This document shows positions 8,725 to 16,745 of a stretch of DNA of 51,986 nt, in pieces. Both the position numbers and the translations under genes were made by a program. Origin of the DNA: DATFXM01 sp035315885 (GTDB lineage Bacteria > Acidobacteriota > Blastocatellia > UBA7656); contig DATFXM010000116.1 in assembly GCA_035315885.1 (NCBI GenBank), positions 1-51,986 of the forward strand, read 5' to 3'. How positions within the stretch are numbered: the stretch's first letter is position 1; each line of letters begins with the position of its first letter. A model generated the notes under the pieces. It made no database searches, was not told the origin of the DNA, and saw only the letters and a program-made list of their open reading frames with translations.

Positions 8725-10242
8725 GTGACTCGAGGTAATATTCCTCTCACGCCCGAGTTGGGCGTAGCCAGATCGCAAATAGAAGCCTTCCTCTCAGCAG
8801 GTCCATTCAGGCTGTTCGAGAACGACGTCGAATCCGCGGTGCCGCATCACCACGCCGCTGTCGAAGTGTCGTTCGGCAAACTCATCTTCGCCTGCTGGAC
8901 TGAGGACTGGTCCCGTTCCTGGAGAGTCGTGGGTTGCGAACAGACCCGTTTTGGACTTCGCCTGACATGCACGAAGCAGATGGGGCTCAAGAGCTGCCGG
9001 TTAGATCTTTCCCGAGCCGGCGGCAACGTCGAAGATTACTCGAGGGCTCAGGTCGGAGGTCTCCTGCCCGGGCTGATAGAGTCGAAACTACCGGGCTTCA
9101 AAGTCAACCGGATCGCATCTGCCACGCTTGGCGACGACAGTCGAACTGTTCATCACCGCTTCGTCCTCGAGAATCGAAGAGAGATTGCCGCGGGCATCGC
9201 CGTAAGCGAGTCGGACTCCCAGGACGCCATCGATGCGACGCTGGGTGCGGGTATAGTGTGGCGGAGCGAACTGCGAAAGAAACATAGCGGCACAGGCCGC
9301 CTGATGATATTCGTGCCGCGGAAGTCTTCAGCTACGATCGCAACACGGCTATGCGCCGTTAAGGATCGAGAGACTATTTTGTTGTTTGAATACGACGTGC
9401 ATGAGCATGAGCTACAGCCGATAACCGCATTCAACCAGGGTGATCTGGTGGATCGGCTGCGCTCGACTTCGCGACGGGTGGCGTGGCCCCGGCCGAAGGA
9501 CCTGGATGCTGATACACGAGTCGTGATCAACAGCGTGACGCTGCTGGAACCCAATGAGATTGAGCACCGCGTGAAAGGTAACCGCGTGATCTTTTCAATT
9601 CGAGGTCTGGACTTCGCACGGCTTGTGATCGGACGCAAGCGCGTTGAGTTCGGGGTTGGAGATTTCAAGACGATACTTGACCGCACCACGCGAGGTCAGC
9701 TTCGAGAACTGATTGAGAACATAACAATGCGTCGGGAGCCAGACACGCGGCAGCCCGGGGATCCATTGTTTAGGGTGCAGCCGGAGCGTTGGCTGGAAAC
9801 AACTATCATTAAGGATGTGACGGCGATAGATCCGACGCTGGATGCCGATCACATTTATTCGCAAGTGCCGGCCTATCGCGGCGACCAGCGTTCTTACATA
9901 GATCTCTTAGGGGTAACGCGCCGCGGCCGGTTGGTGGTTATCGAGCTTAAGGTGGCTGAGGATCCGGATTTTCCTTTTCAGGGACTGGACTACTGGACGA
10001 GGGTCGAGTGGCACAGACGGCGCGGAGATTTTTATCGGCGGGGTTATTTCAAGGAGGTACGGCTGTCAGACGAATCGCCGCTGCTTTATCTGGTGGCGCC
10101 GCTGTTTCGATTTCATGCGAGCACGGCTTTGATAACTGGGGGTATTGTCGATGAGGTTCCGGTGTTCAGGATTGGGATAAACGAAGACTGGAGACGAGGC
10201 GTGCGAGTGCTTTTGACGGAGCGGATGAATCCGAAGTTCTGA
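8725..10242 (+). CDS. RecB-like PD-(D/E)xK nuclease-domain protein
   Basis: A 505-aa protein with no name I recognise. The C-terminal quarter has a RecB/Cas4-like nuclease signature: YIDLLGV (Asp393), VVIELKV (Glu407 and Lys409) and QGLDYW (Gln419, Tyr423), matching D...ExK...QxxxY. The N-terminal 330 residues look like a mixed alpha/beta module without a known motif. I choose the GTG at 8725 because AAAGG precedes it by a few nt. It follows rlmN by 44 nt. Its last codons, AAG TTC TGA, are also the first unit of a heptad repeat array, so the C-terminal Lys-Phe and the stop are repeat-derived. A DNA repair or defence nuclease is possible; NucS-like annotation by homology search would also be plausible. 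Confidence 0.75.
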   Translation: MTRGNIPLTPELGVARSQIEAFLSAGPFRLFENDVESAVPHHHAAVEVSFGKLIFACWTEDWSRSWRVVGCEQTRFGLRLTCTKQMGLKSCRLDLSRAGGNVEDYSRAQVGGLLPGLIESKLPGFKVNRIASATLGDDSRTVHHRFVLENRREIAAGIAVSESDSQDAIDATLGAGIVWRSELRKKHSGTGRLMIFVPRKSSATIATRLCAVKDRETILLFEYDVHEHELQPITAFNQGDLVDRLRSTSRRVAWPRPKDLDADTRVVINSVTLLEPNEIEHRVKGNRVIFSIRGLDFARLVIGRKRVEFGVGDFKTILDRTTRGQLRELIENITMRREPDTRQPGDPLFRVQPERWLETTIIKDVTAIDPTLDADHIYSQVPAYRGDQRSYIDLLGVTRRGRLVVIELKVAEDPDFPFQGLDYWTRVEWHRRRGDFYRRGYFKEVRLSDESPLLYLVAPLFRFHASTALITGGIVDEVPVFRIGINEDWRRGVRVLLTERMNPKF

Positions 10243-10338
10243 GTTCTGACTCGGAAGTTCTGAGTTCTGAGGTCTGAGTTCTAAGTGAAAACCCCGAAGG
10301 GGTGTTACTCAGAACTCAGGACTCAGAACTCAGAACTT
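10234..10338. repeat. Heptad inverted repeat overlapping two convergent gene ends
   Basis: Seven-bp units GTTCTGA run rightward from 10236 to about 10284. A central ACCCC-GAA-GGGGT hairpin lies at 10291-10303. Inverse units (GAACTCA, GGACTCA, GAACTCA) run to about 10338. The first unit contains the TGA of the nuclease gene and the last contains the TGA of the phosphoesterase gene. The whole can fold into one long hairpin readable from both sides, so it probably acts as a bidirectional terminator. Confidence 0.75.
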
Positions 10339-11604
10339 CTTCAAAGTGATGTGAGTGATCTCCGGCGGCGCGTTGATCCGTATCGGCGGACCAGTCGTGC
10401 CCAACCCGCGGTTCACATAAAGATGCGAATCGCCCAGCTTGTACAGTCCCGCCAGATACATCGTAGCCAACCTTGCAGGTGTTATCAGAAGTTCCCCCAG
10501 CTTCAACGCGATCTGCCCGCCATGCGTGTGACCCGATAGCGTCAGATCAATCCCCATCTTCGCCGCGTCAGGAAAACCCTGCGGCGCGTGCAACAGCAGA
10601 AGCGTAGTCCCGTCTCGCGGAATCCGCCTCAACGCGTCATCCACCCGCCCGTTTCCGATCCCATCCAGAAAGAAGTCCAAGCCGATGATGTTCAGCTTAG
10701 CGCCTCTCACGTCCACGTACTGGTTCTCGTTTCTCAGGAGCTTGAATCCAGCTTGGTTAAACTGCTGGGTCAAGACAGGCTCGGCCCGAGTGTACATGTC
10801 GTGATTCCCAAGGCAACCAAAAACGCCGATTCGAGCGGTAAGCTTCGACATCGCCCGCATGAACGGGTCAACCTGCTGGCTGGTGCTCGATACGAAGTCT
10901 CCGGTAAGCGCCACGAGATCCGGCCGCAAGCTGTTCGCCATCTCAACGTACTCGGACATCTGCGCTTCGGTCATGAAGACGCCGGCGTGAATGTCGCTCA
11001 TCTGGACTATGGTGAGTCCATCAAGCTGGTCGGGAAGATCCCGGATCGGTATTGTTACAAACTCCAGGACCCGTTTCGATCTGGCGGCAACCGCACCATA
11101 AAGCGATACCGCAAAGGGCATCGCCGCGGCTGCCATCAACGCGAGACGCAGAAAACGTCTGCGTGAGAGACCAGAACCTTCTGATTCTTCTTCTAGCTCG
11201 ACGGCCCGCTTGCGCCTGAACCTTTGCAACAACGCAAAAGCTGCCATACTCAACGGCGCCACAAGCGCAAACAGAATCGATCCGAGGTTCCAAATGAAAA
11301 AGATGTACGCCAGCGGCGTTGCGAGCCACTCATAGGCCGCAGGCGGATTGTAGAGGAGTAACGATCTGGGACTGACCACTGACTCAGCGATAAACAAGGC
11401 CATTGGTATGTTCATCAATGCGAACAATACCTCGGCAGCGTTGATCGCAAAACGCTCGCGCGCGGGATCAAACGTCTGAAGGCGTATCACTCTGCGCAGG
11501 GCTCGATTCACATAGACCTGAACCAGCAGCAAGAATCCGGCGAAGATTAGACGTGCCGCGGCGATGGTTACGGCGGGGCTCAGAAGTGCGACTTGTACTT
11601 TCAC
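10330..11604 (-). CDS. Membrane-anchored metallophosphoesterase (YkuE/YaeI-like)
   Basis: A 424-aa calcineurin-like phosphoesterase. About four hydrophobic segments fill residues 1-130. A twin-arginine-like SRRRFLRLALMAAAA segment follows near residue 150, then the catalytic domain. The metal-site motifs are complete: MSDIHAG, LTGDFVS, LGNHDMY, LLLLHAP and LSGHTHGGQ. The family includes enzymes acting on UDP-sugar lipids and phosphodiesters; the substrate here is unknown. The domain is expected to face the periplasm, which is inferred from the Arg-rich segment. The GTG start at 11604 has GAGGAAAG about 12 nt upstream. The protein ends in Lys-Lys-Phe with its stop in a heptad repeat, mirroring the convergent neighbour. 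Confidence 0.88.
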   Translation of the reverse strand: MKVQVALLSPAVTIAAARLIFAGFLLLVQVYVNRALRRVIRLQTFDPARERFAINAAEVLFALMNIPMALFIAESVVSPRSLLLYNPPAAYEWLATPLAYIFFIWNLGSILFALVAPLSMAAFALLQRFRRKRAVELEEESEGSGLSRRRFLRLALMAAAAMPFAVSLYGAVAARSKRVLEFVTIPIRDLPDQLDGLTIVQMSDIHAGVFMTEAQMSEYVEMANSLRPDLVALTGDFVSSTSQQVDPFMRAMSKLTARIGVFGCLGNHDMYTRAEPVLTQQFNQAGFKLLRNENQYVDVRGAKLNIIGLDFFLDGIGNGRVDDALRRIPRDGTTLLLLHAPQGFPDAAKMGIDLTLSGHTHGGQIALKLGELLITPARLATMYLAGLYKLGDSHLYVNRGLGTTGPPIRINAPPEITHITLKKF

Positions 11605-11670
11605 TATTTTGCTTTCCTCGACTCGAACTATGATAACCGGTCACGCCGCCTGGTGGCACTAGAAAAAAAA

Positions 11671-11800
11671 AGGGCGAAGGGGCGAACGGCGACTCGGAGA
11701 CAGGCAGAGGAGAACTTCACGGCAGGTTGCCCTCAAGATTTCCGGTTCGCCCCTTCGTCCCTTCGCTCCGCGTCTCCGCGTCTCTCCTCGCCGCGTCTCC
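11671..11800. repeat. GC-rich GRGACGCG inverted repeat, copy 2
   Basis: The left end has GGGCGAAGGGGCGAA (11672-11686). The core TTTCCGGTTCGCCCCTTCG (11740-11758) differs from copy 1 by a single base over that stretch. The right arm holds CTCCGCGTCTCCGCGTCTC units. It lies between the divergent phosphoesterase and hydrolase genes, and open frames through it extend the hydrolase frame artificially upstream. Confidence 0.65.
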
Positions 11801-11867
11801 TCATCTCCGCTTCGCTCTTCGATGCAACATCTATGTTATAGTTGCCGACAATCCTTCGGAGGTGCCT

Positions 11868-12674
11868 GTGCCATTTGCGCAAAACCAGGACGTGAACATC
11901 TTCTGGGAACTCGAGGGTAAAGGTGAGCCAGTACTCCTGATCATGGGCCTCGGCTATACGCGTGAAATGTGGCACCGCATCGTTCCGGCTCTAAGCTCCA
12001 CCTATTCGGTGATCACTCTTGACAATCGCGGCGTGGGTGCCACGGATCGCGTCTCGAAGCCGTTCTCAATCGCAAACATGGCCGATGATGCCGCCCTGGT
12101 GCTCGACGCCGCGGGCGTTGATCGAGCCCACGTCTTTGGAATTTCAATGGGTGGGATGATTGCTCAGGAGCTTGCGCTCCGTCATTCGTCGAGGCTTCGC
12201 TCTTTGATTCTCGGCTGCACGACCTGCGGAGGCCCTGAAGCCGTAGCGGCTGACCCCGAAGTCCTCGAGGTACTGCAAGCCCGAGCAACGATGGCGCCCG
12301 CCGAAGGTGTTCGCGCAATGGTTCCCTACATCTACGACGCTCGAACCCCGCGCGAGCGAGTCGAAGAAGATCTCGAGATCCGGTTAAGGACCTTTCCCGC
12401 AGCGCAAAGCTACCTGGCACAATTGAGAGCAATCCAATCGTGGAGCTCGCACAACAGGCTCTCATCAATCGGGATCCCCACGTTAGTGATACACGGCGAG
12501 AGTGATCGCCTGATACCACCCGAGAACGGCAGGATTCTCGCGCGGGCGATTCCCGGCGCCAAACTGTCCATACTCGAATCTGCGAGTCACATATTCCCAA
12601 CCGATCAACCAGCCATGACTCTAGAACTCGTTACGTCGTTCTTTTCAGACTGCAGCCATAGTTCTGCGCCTTGA
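11868..12674 (+). CDS. Alpha/beta-hydrolase fold protein
   Basis: A 268-aa cytoplasmic alpha/beta hydrolase. The oxyanion region (LLIMGLGYTREMW), the nucleophile elbow GISMGG (Ser), the acid in HGESDRLIPPEN (Asp) and the terminal His in SASHIFPTDQ make a complete catalytic triad. The nearest familiar relatives are 3-oxoadipate enol-lactonase and non-heme haloperoxidase-like esterases, so an ester or lactone substrate is likely but unspecified. I place the start at the GTG at 11868 because GGAGG ends 5 nt upstream. The frame stays open to 11727, but that extension is encoded by the GC-rich repeat and is not protein. The gene is divergent from the phosphoesterase and stands 139 bp before the DUF1835 gene. 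Confidence 0.88.
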   Translation: MPFAQNQDVNIFWELEGKGEPVLLIMGLGYTREMWHRIVPALSSTYSVITLDNRGVGATDRVSKPFSIANMADDAALVLDAAGVDRAHVFGISMGGMIAQELALRHSSRLRSLILGCTTCGGPEAVAADPEVLEVLQARATMAPAEGVRAMVPYIYDARTPRERVEEDLEIRLRTFPAAQSYLAQLRAIQSWSSHNRLSSIGIPTLVIHGESDRLIPPENGRILARAIPGAKLSILESASHIFPTDQPAMTLELVTSFFSDCSHSSAP

Positions 12675-12813
12675 AAGCCTTCCTCGACGTAGTCAATCGG
12701 CGCGTCAATTCACTCAGTCACACCGTACGAGCCCAACACCGATTCGTCTGTGCTTTTGCCGAGCTTTCATCTATCTTGGTTCTAGTGAATTTTCAGTTAT
12801 CGGAGGTCAACCA

Positions 12814-13779
12814 TTGACCGTGCTTCATATTCACAATGGAGACTCAACGGCGGGAACCCTGAAAGAGCATGGATTCCCCGGAGAGCATATCCCTTTCAAA
12901 GAAATTCTGATGGACGGACCCTGTCCCGCAGGACTCTCCGAAAGCGCGTGGCGGAAGGTCCGGGCAGACTTCATCGGCGGTGCGTTTCGCATCGACCCAC
13001 AAGAGATCGTGCAGGGTCTTGAGAAACAGGAGGCAACTCTGTCGGGAATCCCGCAATATGACGAAGTGGTGTTGTGGTTTGAGCACGACCTCTTTTGTCA
13101 GGTCCATCTTGTTTATCTTCTGAACCGCTTCGCTGAATTCCTGGGCGGCCAAACTCGACTAAGCATGATTTGCGTGGGATCGTTTCCCGGGAAAGAACAC
13201 TTCGGTGGACTCGGGGAATTGACGGGAGAACAACTTGCCTCGCTCTTCGGAGATCGTCGCGAAGTCACGTCAGTCGAAACCGATCTTGCCTCACAAGCAT
13301 GGGCCGCGTATTGCGCGCCGACTCCGGAGCCACTCAAACAATTCTGCGCAACCGATACGTCCGCGCTTCCGTTTCTGGGTGACGCGTTGCGGCTGCACCT
13401 GACGAGGTTCCCGTCGGCAAAGAACGGGCTCGGTAGCGTCGAGAATCTGGCGATCAGCTTGATTCAGGGCGGGCACGACAGCTTCAAGAAACTTTTCCCG
13501 GTGTTTTTCCGATCGAGTATCTATGGAATGGGCGACGCGTCTTTCTGGAACTGCCTCACTGCGATTGCCAAGTCGGACCCGGCCCTTCTGGTTATCGAAG
13601 GAGTCAATGCGGAAGAGTTTGCCGAAGCCGACTCTAATACATTTCTGAAGTCGAGTTTCAGGCTGACGGACACCGGCTTAAAAATCGCTGCCGGTGAGTT
13701 GGACTACGTCGAAACGTGCGGCATCGATCTGTGGTTGGGAGGCGTCCACCTCGTCCCGGAGAACGTTTGGAGAGCGTGA
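12814..13779 (+). CDS. DUF1835 domain protein
   Basis: A 321-aa protein that begins with the DUF1835 signature: LHIHNGDSTAGTLKEHGFPG followed by KEILMDGPCPAG. The conserved LWFEHDLFCQVHLVYLLNRF segment near residue 90 also fits. Members of this family are uncharacterised. The TTG start at 12814 has CGGAGG 7 nt upstream, which decides it over later in-frame Met codons. The protein has no signal peptide or membrane segment, so it is cytoplasmic. It stands alone between the alpha/beta hydrolase and the citrate synthase locus. No function is proposed. Confidence 0.82.
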   Translation: MTVLHIHNGDSTAGTLKEHGFPGEHIPFKEILMDGPCPAGLSESAWRKVRADFIGGAFRIDPQEIVQGLEKQEATLSGIPQYDEVVLWFEHDLFCQVHLVYLLNRFAEFLGGQTRLSMICVGSFPGKEHFGGLGELTGEQLASLFGDRREVTSVETDLASQAWAAYCAPTPEPLKQFCATDTSALPFLGDALRLHLTRFPSAKNGLGSVENLAISLIQGGHDSFKKLFPVFFRSSIYGMGDASFWNCLTAIAKSDPALLVIEGVNAEEFAEADSNTFLKSSFRLTDTGLKIAAGELDYVETCGIDLWLGGVHLVPENVWRA

Positions 13780-14216
13780 CCCCCAAAGAAGTTTCTGGTT
13801 ACCGGTTTCCGGTTTCTCGTTCACCCGCGGACGCGCGAACGCTTAGGCGCGAGTGACCAGCGAATAAAGCGCGAACTGGAACATTGCGCGATCGGGCGTC
13901 GCTGCAAGCTCTGCGCTCATCAACCGGGATTAGAAAATAGATTACCCGATTCTGACTAACTCATTCTCGACAAACAGATCGACCGCACGCCTCAGTAAAC
14001 TCGAAACACTGTTCATCTTCTTTTATTGTTCGTGGGGCCTCTATTCAAGCATGCGTGTGCATGCGTGTCAATCAAAAGGAAGTGCTGAGTGAGAGGACGG
14101 TTTTGGGTTTAGGGTTCGTCAGATAGAGACTCGGATGGCGAGCAATGCTCGACGAAAGACTATTGAATCAAACGAACCCGAAACCCTAAGCCCGAAACTG
14201 TCCTCTCACTCAGCAC
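13780..14216. other. Gene-free stretch before the citrate synthase locus
   Basis: This 437-bp gap between convergent genes holds a heptad array (13791-13825) and most of a 150-bp heptad-bounded inverted repeat (14078-14227). Between them is unstructured DNA with a short ATGCGTGTGC repeat near 14051-14065. I see no coding frame and no RNA gene. Confidence 0.6.
13791..13825. repeat. Heptad array, GTTTCCG type
   Basis: Five contiguous 7-bp units begin with GTT: GTTTCTG, GTTACCG, GTTTCCG, GTTTCTC, GTTCACC. The array starts 12 nt after the DUF1835 stop codon. The consensus differs from the GTTCTGA arrays but the period and the leading GT are shared. Confidence 0.65.
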
Positions 14217-14227
14217 TCAGCACTTCC
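14078..14227. repeat. 150-bp heptad-bounded inverted repeat
   Basis: The left arm starts GGAAGTGCTGAGTGAGAGG at 14078. The right arm ends with its reverse complement at 14227 but contains one extra 7-bp unit (GTGCTGA). Inner segments (GGGTTTAGGGTTCGT and ACGAACCCGAAACCC) also pair. The stop codon of citrate synthase A lies in the right arm. It probably folds into one long hairpin at the 3' end of that gene. Confidence 0.75.
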
Positions 14228-15443
14228 TCTCCCTGGGTCCGACGTACAACGACTGCGGGCGGATCAGTCGACCTTCCCGCAGTTGTTCCAGACAATGCGC
14301 GGTCCAACCGAGAACGCGGGATACCGCAAAGGTAGGTGTGAACAGTTCCGAAGACAATCCCAGTCCGTGCAAGAGCAGCGCAGTGTAAAACTCCACGTTC
14401 GTATGAATCGGCCTCCCGGGCTTATGTCGCGCCAGCAGTCGCAGGGCAGTCTCCTCAACCGCCATAGCAAGCTCGTACAATTCTCGATTCCCTTCGGTCG
14501 TGTAGAACCTCTCGCTCGCCGCCGAAAGAACCGACGCTCGAGGATCCCGCACTCTGTACACCCGATGGCCGAATCCCATCAGCCGCTCGCCACGAGCCAG
14601 TCTGGCAGCGATTGCCTCCTCCGCTCGACTCGCTTCCCCAATTTCCAGCACCATGTCCAGAGCCGGACCGGGTGCCCCGCCATGAAGCGGTCCCTTCAAC
14701 GCGCCAACTGCACCGGTTACAGCAGAGATGATGTCAGAGTGCGTTGATACGATTACTCGCGCTGTGAAAGTCGAAGCGTTGAAGCCGTGATCGCATACCG
14801 TGTTCAAGTAAGTCTCGAGGCCTCGCGCGCGTTCGCGCCCGATCTCACCCCCGAAAATCTGGTGAAGATAGTGTTCGGCATGAGAAAGATCTTCGCGCGG
14901 CTCTATGGGCTCCTGGCCATTTCGCAAACGCCAGTACGCCCCTACGATCGCAGGGAACGCCGATACAGCAGTAAGCGCTTGATCCTCGAGAGATTCATTC
15001 CCATTCAGCACACTTTCGCCGATCTCTTTGTGGAGGCTGGCAGTCGTCCCCCTGTCTGACTCTCCACCATTTGATCTCCGGAGGCCGAGGCTCAATGTGG
15101 AGGACGCCATACGCACCGCATCCATCACGGGGACCGAGCTCGACGCAGCTTCGCGCAATAGTGCGAGGGTCGCCGGCGGCAATCGACGCCTCGCGACAAG
15201 CTGTCGCCGCAGATCCTCAAGCTCCTCACGGTTCGGCAATCTGCCGTACCACAGCAGGTGAGCCACCTCCTCAAAGCTTGCGCGCGGCGCGATGTCCTCC
15301 ATCGCGTATCCGGCCAGGATCAGGCGGCCGTTCTCACCGTCTACGAGACTGAGGCGAGTCGCCGACGCAACAATTCCTTCGAGACCTTCATGGACTTCCG
15401 GCTCGGCTGACATTGCTGTGGTGTGTGCATTCTTCTCTGGCAT
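14217..15443 (-). CDS. Citrate synthase/methylcitrate synthase (paralogue A)
   Basis: A 408-aa citrate synthase, which condenses oxaloacetate with acetyl-CoA or, for methylcitrate synthases, propionyl-CoA. Landmarks are LHGGAPGP (first catalytic His), GFGHRVYRVRDPRA (second His and a substrate Arg), and the terminal SRVLGWTAHCLEQ and RLIRPQSLYVGP with further Arg ligands. The catalytic Asp position reads NVEFYTA, that is Glu, a variant I recall in actinobacterial CitA-type enzymes. The start is taken at the ATG at 15443; the frame continues to 15923, but that part overlaps the divergent paralogue. The promoter is predicted in the shared dyad region. The stop codon lies in a heptad repeat. Substrate preference cannot be read from sequence. 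Confidence 0.87.
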   Translation of the reverse strand: MPEKNAHTTAMSAEPEVHEGLEGIVASATRLSLVDGENGRLILAGYAMEDIAPRASFEEVAHLLWYGRLPNREELEDLRRQLVARRRLPPATLALLREAASSSVPVMDAVRMASSTLSLGLRRSNGGESDRGTTASLHKEIGESVLNGNESLEDQALTAVSAFPAIVGAYWRLRNGQEPIEPREDLSHAEHYLHQIFGGEIGRERARGLETYLNTVCDHGFNASTFTARVIVSTHSDIISAVTGAVGALKGPLHGGAPGPALDMVLEIGEASRAEEAIAARLARGERLMGFGHRVYRVRDPRASVLSAASERFYTTEGNRELYELAMAVEETALRLLARHKPGRPIHTNVEFYTALLLHGLGLSSELFTPTFAVSRVLGWTAHCLEQLREGRLIRPQSLYVGPRERKC

Positions 15444-15452
15444 CGCCTTGCC

Positions 15453-15516
15453 AATATGGACGCCGGATGGCACATTGTCAATATTGATTGACAAATCAAT
15501 GTATAGGTTTTGTATT
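15453..15516. promoter_or_regulatory. Divergent promoters with overlapping dyad operators
   Basis: TTGTCAAT (15475-15482) and ATTGACAA (15487-15494) form a perfect 8-bp dyad with a 4-bp spacer. A second dyad, ATTGATT (15483-15489) with AATCAAT (15494-15500), overlaps it. Each half of the first dyad supplies a perfect TTGACA -35 box, one per direction. Seventeen bp beyond lie TGTATT (15511-15516, plus strand) and CATATT (15453-15458, minus strand) as 4-of-6 -10 boxes. A regulator bound to the dyad would control both genes. The obvious candidate is the HTH domain of the adjacent citrate synthase. Confidence 0.55.
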
Positions 15517-15533
15517 CTGCGGGGGTGGAACGA

Positions 15534-16745
15534 ATGACCGATCGCTATCTGACAGCGAGGGAGGCGGCGGCGCTGCTCAAGGTGTCGCTTCCTACTCTCT
15601 ACGCGTACGTGAGTCGCGGCATGCTTCGATCGGAACCGGTCGGAGGGAATCCGCGAGGGAAGCGTTACTTCCAGGCGGACGTGGCGCGTCTCCTGGAGCG
15701 AAAGGAGCTTCGCCGCGATCCGGCAACCGCCGCCGCACGAACTCTCCATTGGGGCACGCCGGTGCTGGATTCGTCGCTGACGCTGATTGACGAAGGGCGA
15801 ATCTACTATCGGGGACAAGACGCGGTGACTCTCGCCAACAAGGCAACGGTTGAGCATGTAGCGGCCCTGCTGTGGTTGAACGACGCCGCCCGGGCTGACG
15901 GACTCTTTGCGAATGCAGACCACTTACGTACGCAATCGGACAAAGCGCTACGCCTGAAAGCCGCCGGGATAGGGCCGGTCGAACGGTGTCAGCTCGTTCT
16001 TGCTCGAGGTGTAACCGGCGACCCTGGAGCGTACGATCTTCGACCGGCGGCGGTCGCAAGAACAGGCGCGCGCATTTTGCGCTTGATGGTGTCGGCGGTC
16101 TGCGATCAGCTGACTTCGGGTCCGATAGACGAGTCTTTGCAACGAGCGTGGCTGCCGCGGCGCAGTGCTGCGGCATCGGCCCTGCGCGCGGCTCTCATAT
16201 TGTGTGCGGATCACGAATTAAACGTTTCGGCGTTCACCGCCCGATGTATTGCGTCGGCGCGCGCCACTCCTTACGAAGTTGTCATAGGTGCGCTGGCGGC
16301 ATTAAAAGGGAAAAGACATGGCGGATACACAGAAGAGGTGGAGTCGCTGTTCCGCGAAGCCGGACGGGGGCGCGATCCTCGAGAAGTCCTCGCGAATCGT
16401 CTCAGACTGGGCGAGGGATTGCCGGGCTTTGGGCATCCTCTTTACCCGAAGGGCGATCCGCGGGCGGCGACATTACTGTCCTTAGCGAAGAGAGTTGGTC
16501 GCGGGTCGGCCTTGAATTTGGCTGACAGTCTGGCAGAAGCAGCGCAGTCACTCACCGGCGAGCACCCCACGGTCGACTTTGCTCTTGTAGTCCTGTCTCG
16601 AGCGCTCGATCTGCCGGCGCACAGTCCTATCGCTCTATTTTCTCTTGGACGGACGATTGGCTGGATCGCTCATGCAATCGAGCAGTACGCGGACGCCCGG
16701 CTCATTCGTCCGCGGGCGCGGTATGTTGGAGTATTGCCCGATTGA
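15534..16745 (+). CDS. Citrate synthase-family protein with N-terminal HTH domain (paralogue B)
   Basis: A 403-aa fusion. Residues 5-50 are an excisionase/MerR-type helix-turn-helix (LTAREAAALLKVSLPTLYAY, then a wing ending KRYFQADVARLL). Residues about 70-403 are a shortened citrate synthase domain. Catalytic positions are largely kept: RHGGYTEE (His), GFGHPLYPKGDPRA (His, with the usual following Arg replaced by Pro) and PTVDFALVV (Asp). The C-terminal GRTIGWIAHAIEQ and RLIRPRARYVG match the family. The ATG at 15534 has GGGGGTGGA a few nt upstream. It is divergent from paralogue A over a dyad-rich promoter. Such fusions exist in databases as citrate synthase family proteins. A role as metabolite-sensing autoregulator is my inference. 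Confidence 0.85.
   Translation: MTDRYLTAREAAALLKVSLPTLYAYVSRGMLRSEPVGGNPRGKRYFQADVARLLERKELRRDPATAAARTLHWGTPVLDSSLTLIDEGRIYYRGQDAVTLANKATVEHVAALLWLNDAARADGLFANADHLRTQSDKALRLKAAGIGPVERCQLVLARGVTGDPGAYDLRPAAVARTGARILRLMVSAVCDQLTSGPIDESLQRAWLPRRSAAASALRAALILCADHELNVSAFTARCIASARATPYEVVIGALAALKGKRHGGYTEEVESLFREAGRGRDPREVLANRLRLGEGLPGFGHPLYPKGDPRAATLLSLAKRVGRGSALNLADSLAEAAQSLTGEHPTVDFALVVLSRALDLPAHSPIALFSLGRTIGWIAHAIEQYADARLIRPRARYVGVLPD

Noticed and set aside
11727..11867. N-terminal extension of the alpha/beta hydrolase
   Set aside because: The extra codons are the translated GC-rich repeat. A GGAGG site 5 nt before the GTG at 11868 gives a better start.
15444..15923. N-terminal extension of the citrate synthase A frame
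   Set aside because: The open frame continues 160 codons upstream, but it overlaps the HTH region of the divergent paralogue B on the opposite strand and has no citrate synthase similarity. The family-like protein starts at 15443.
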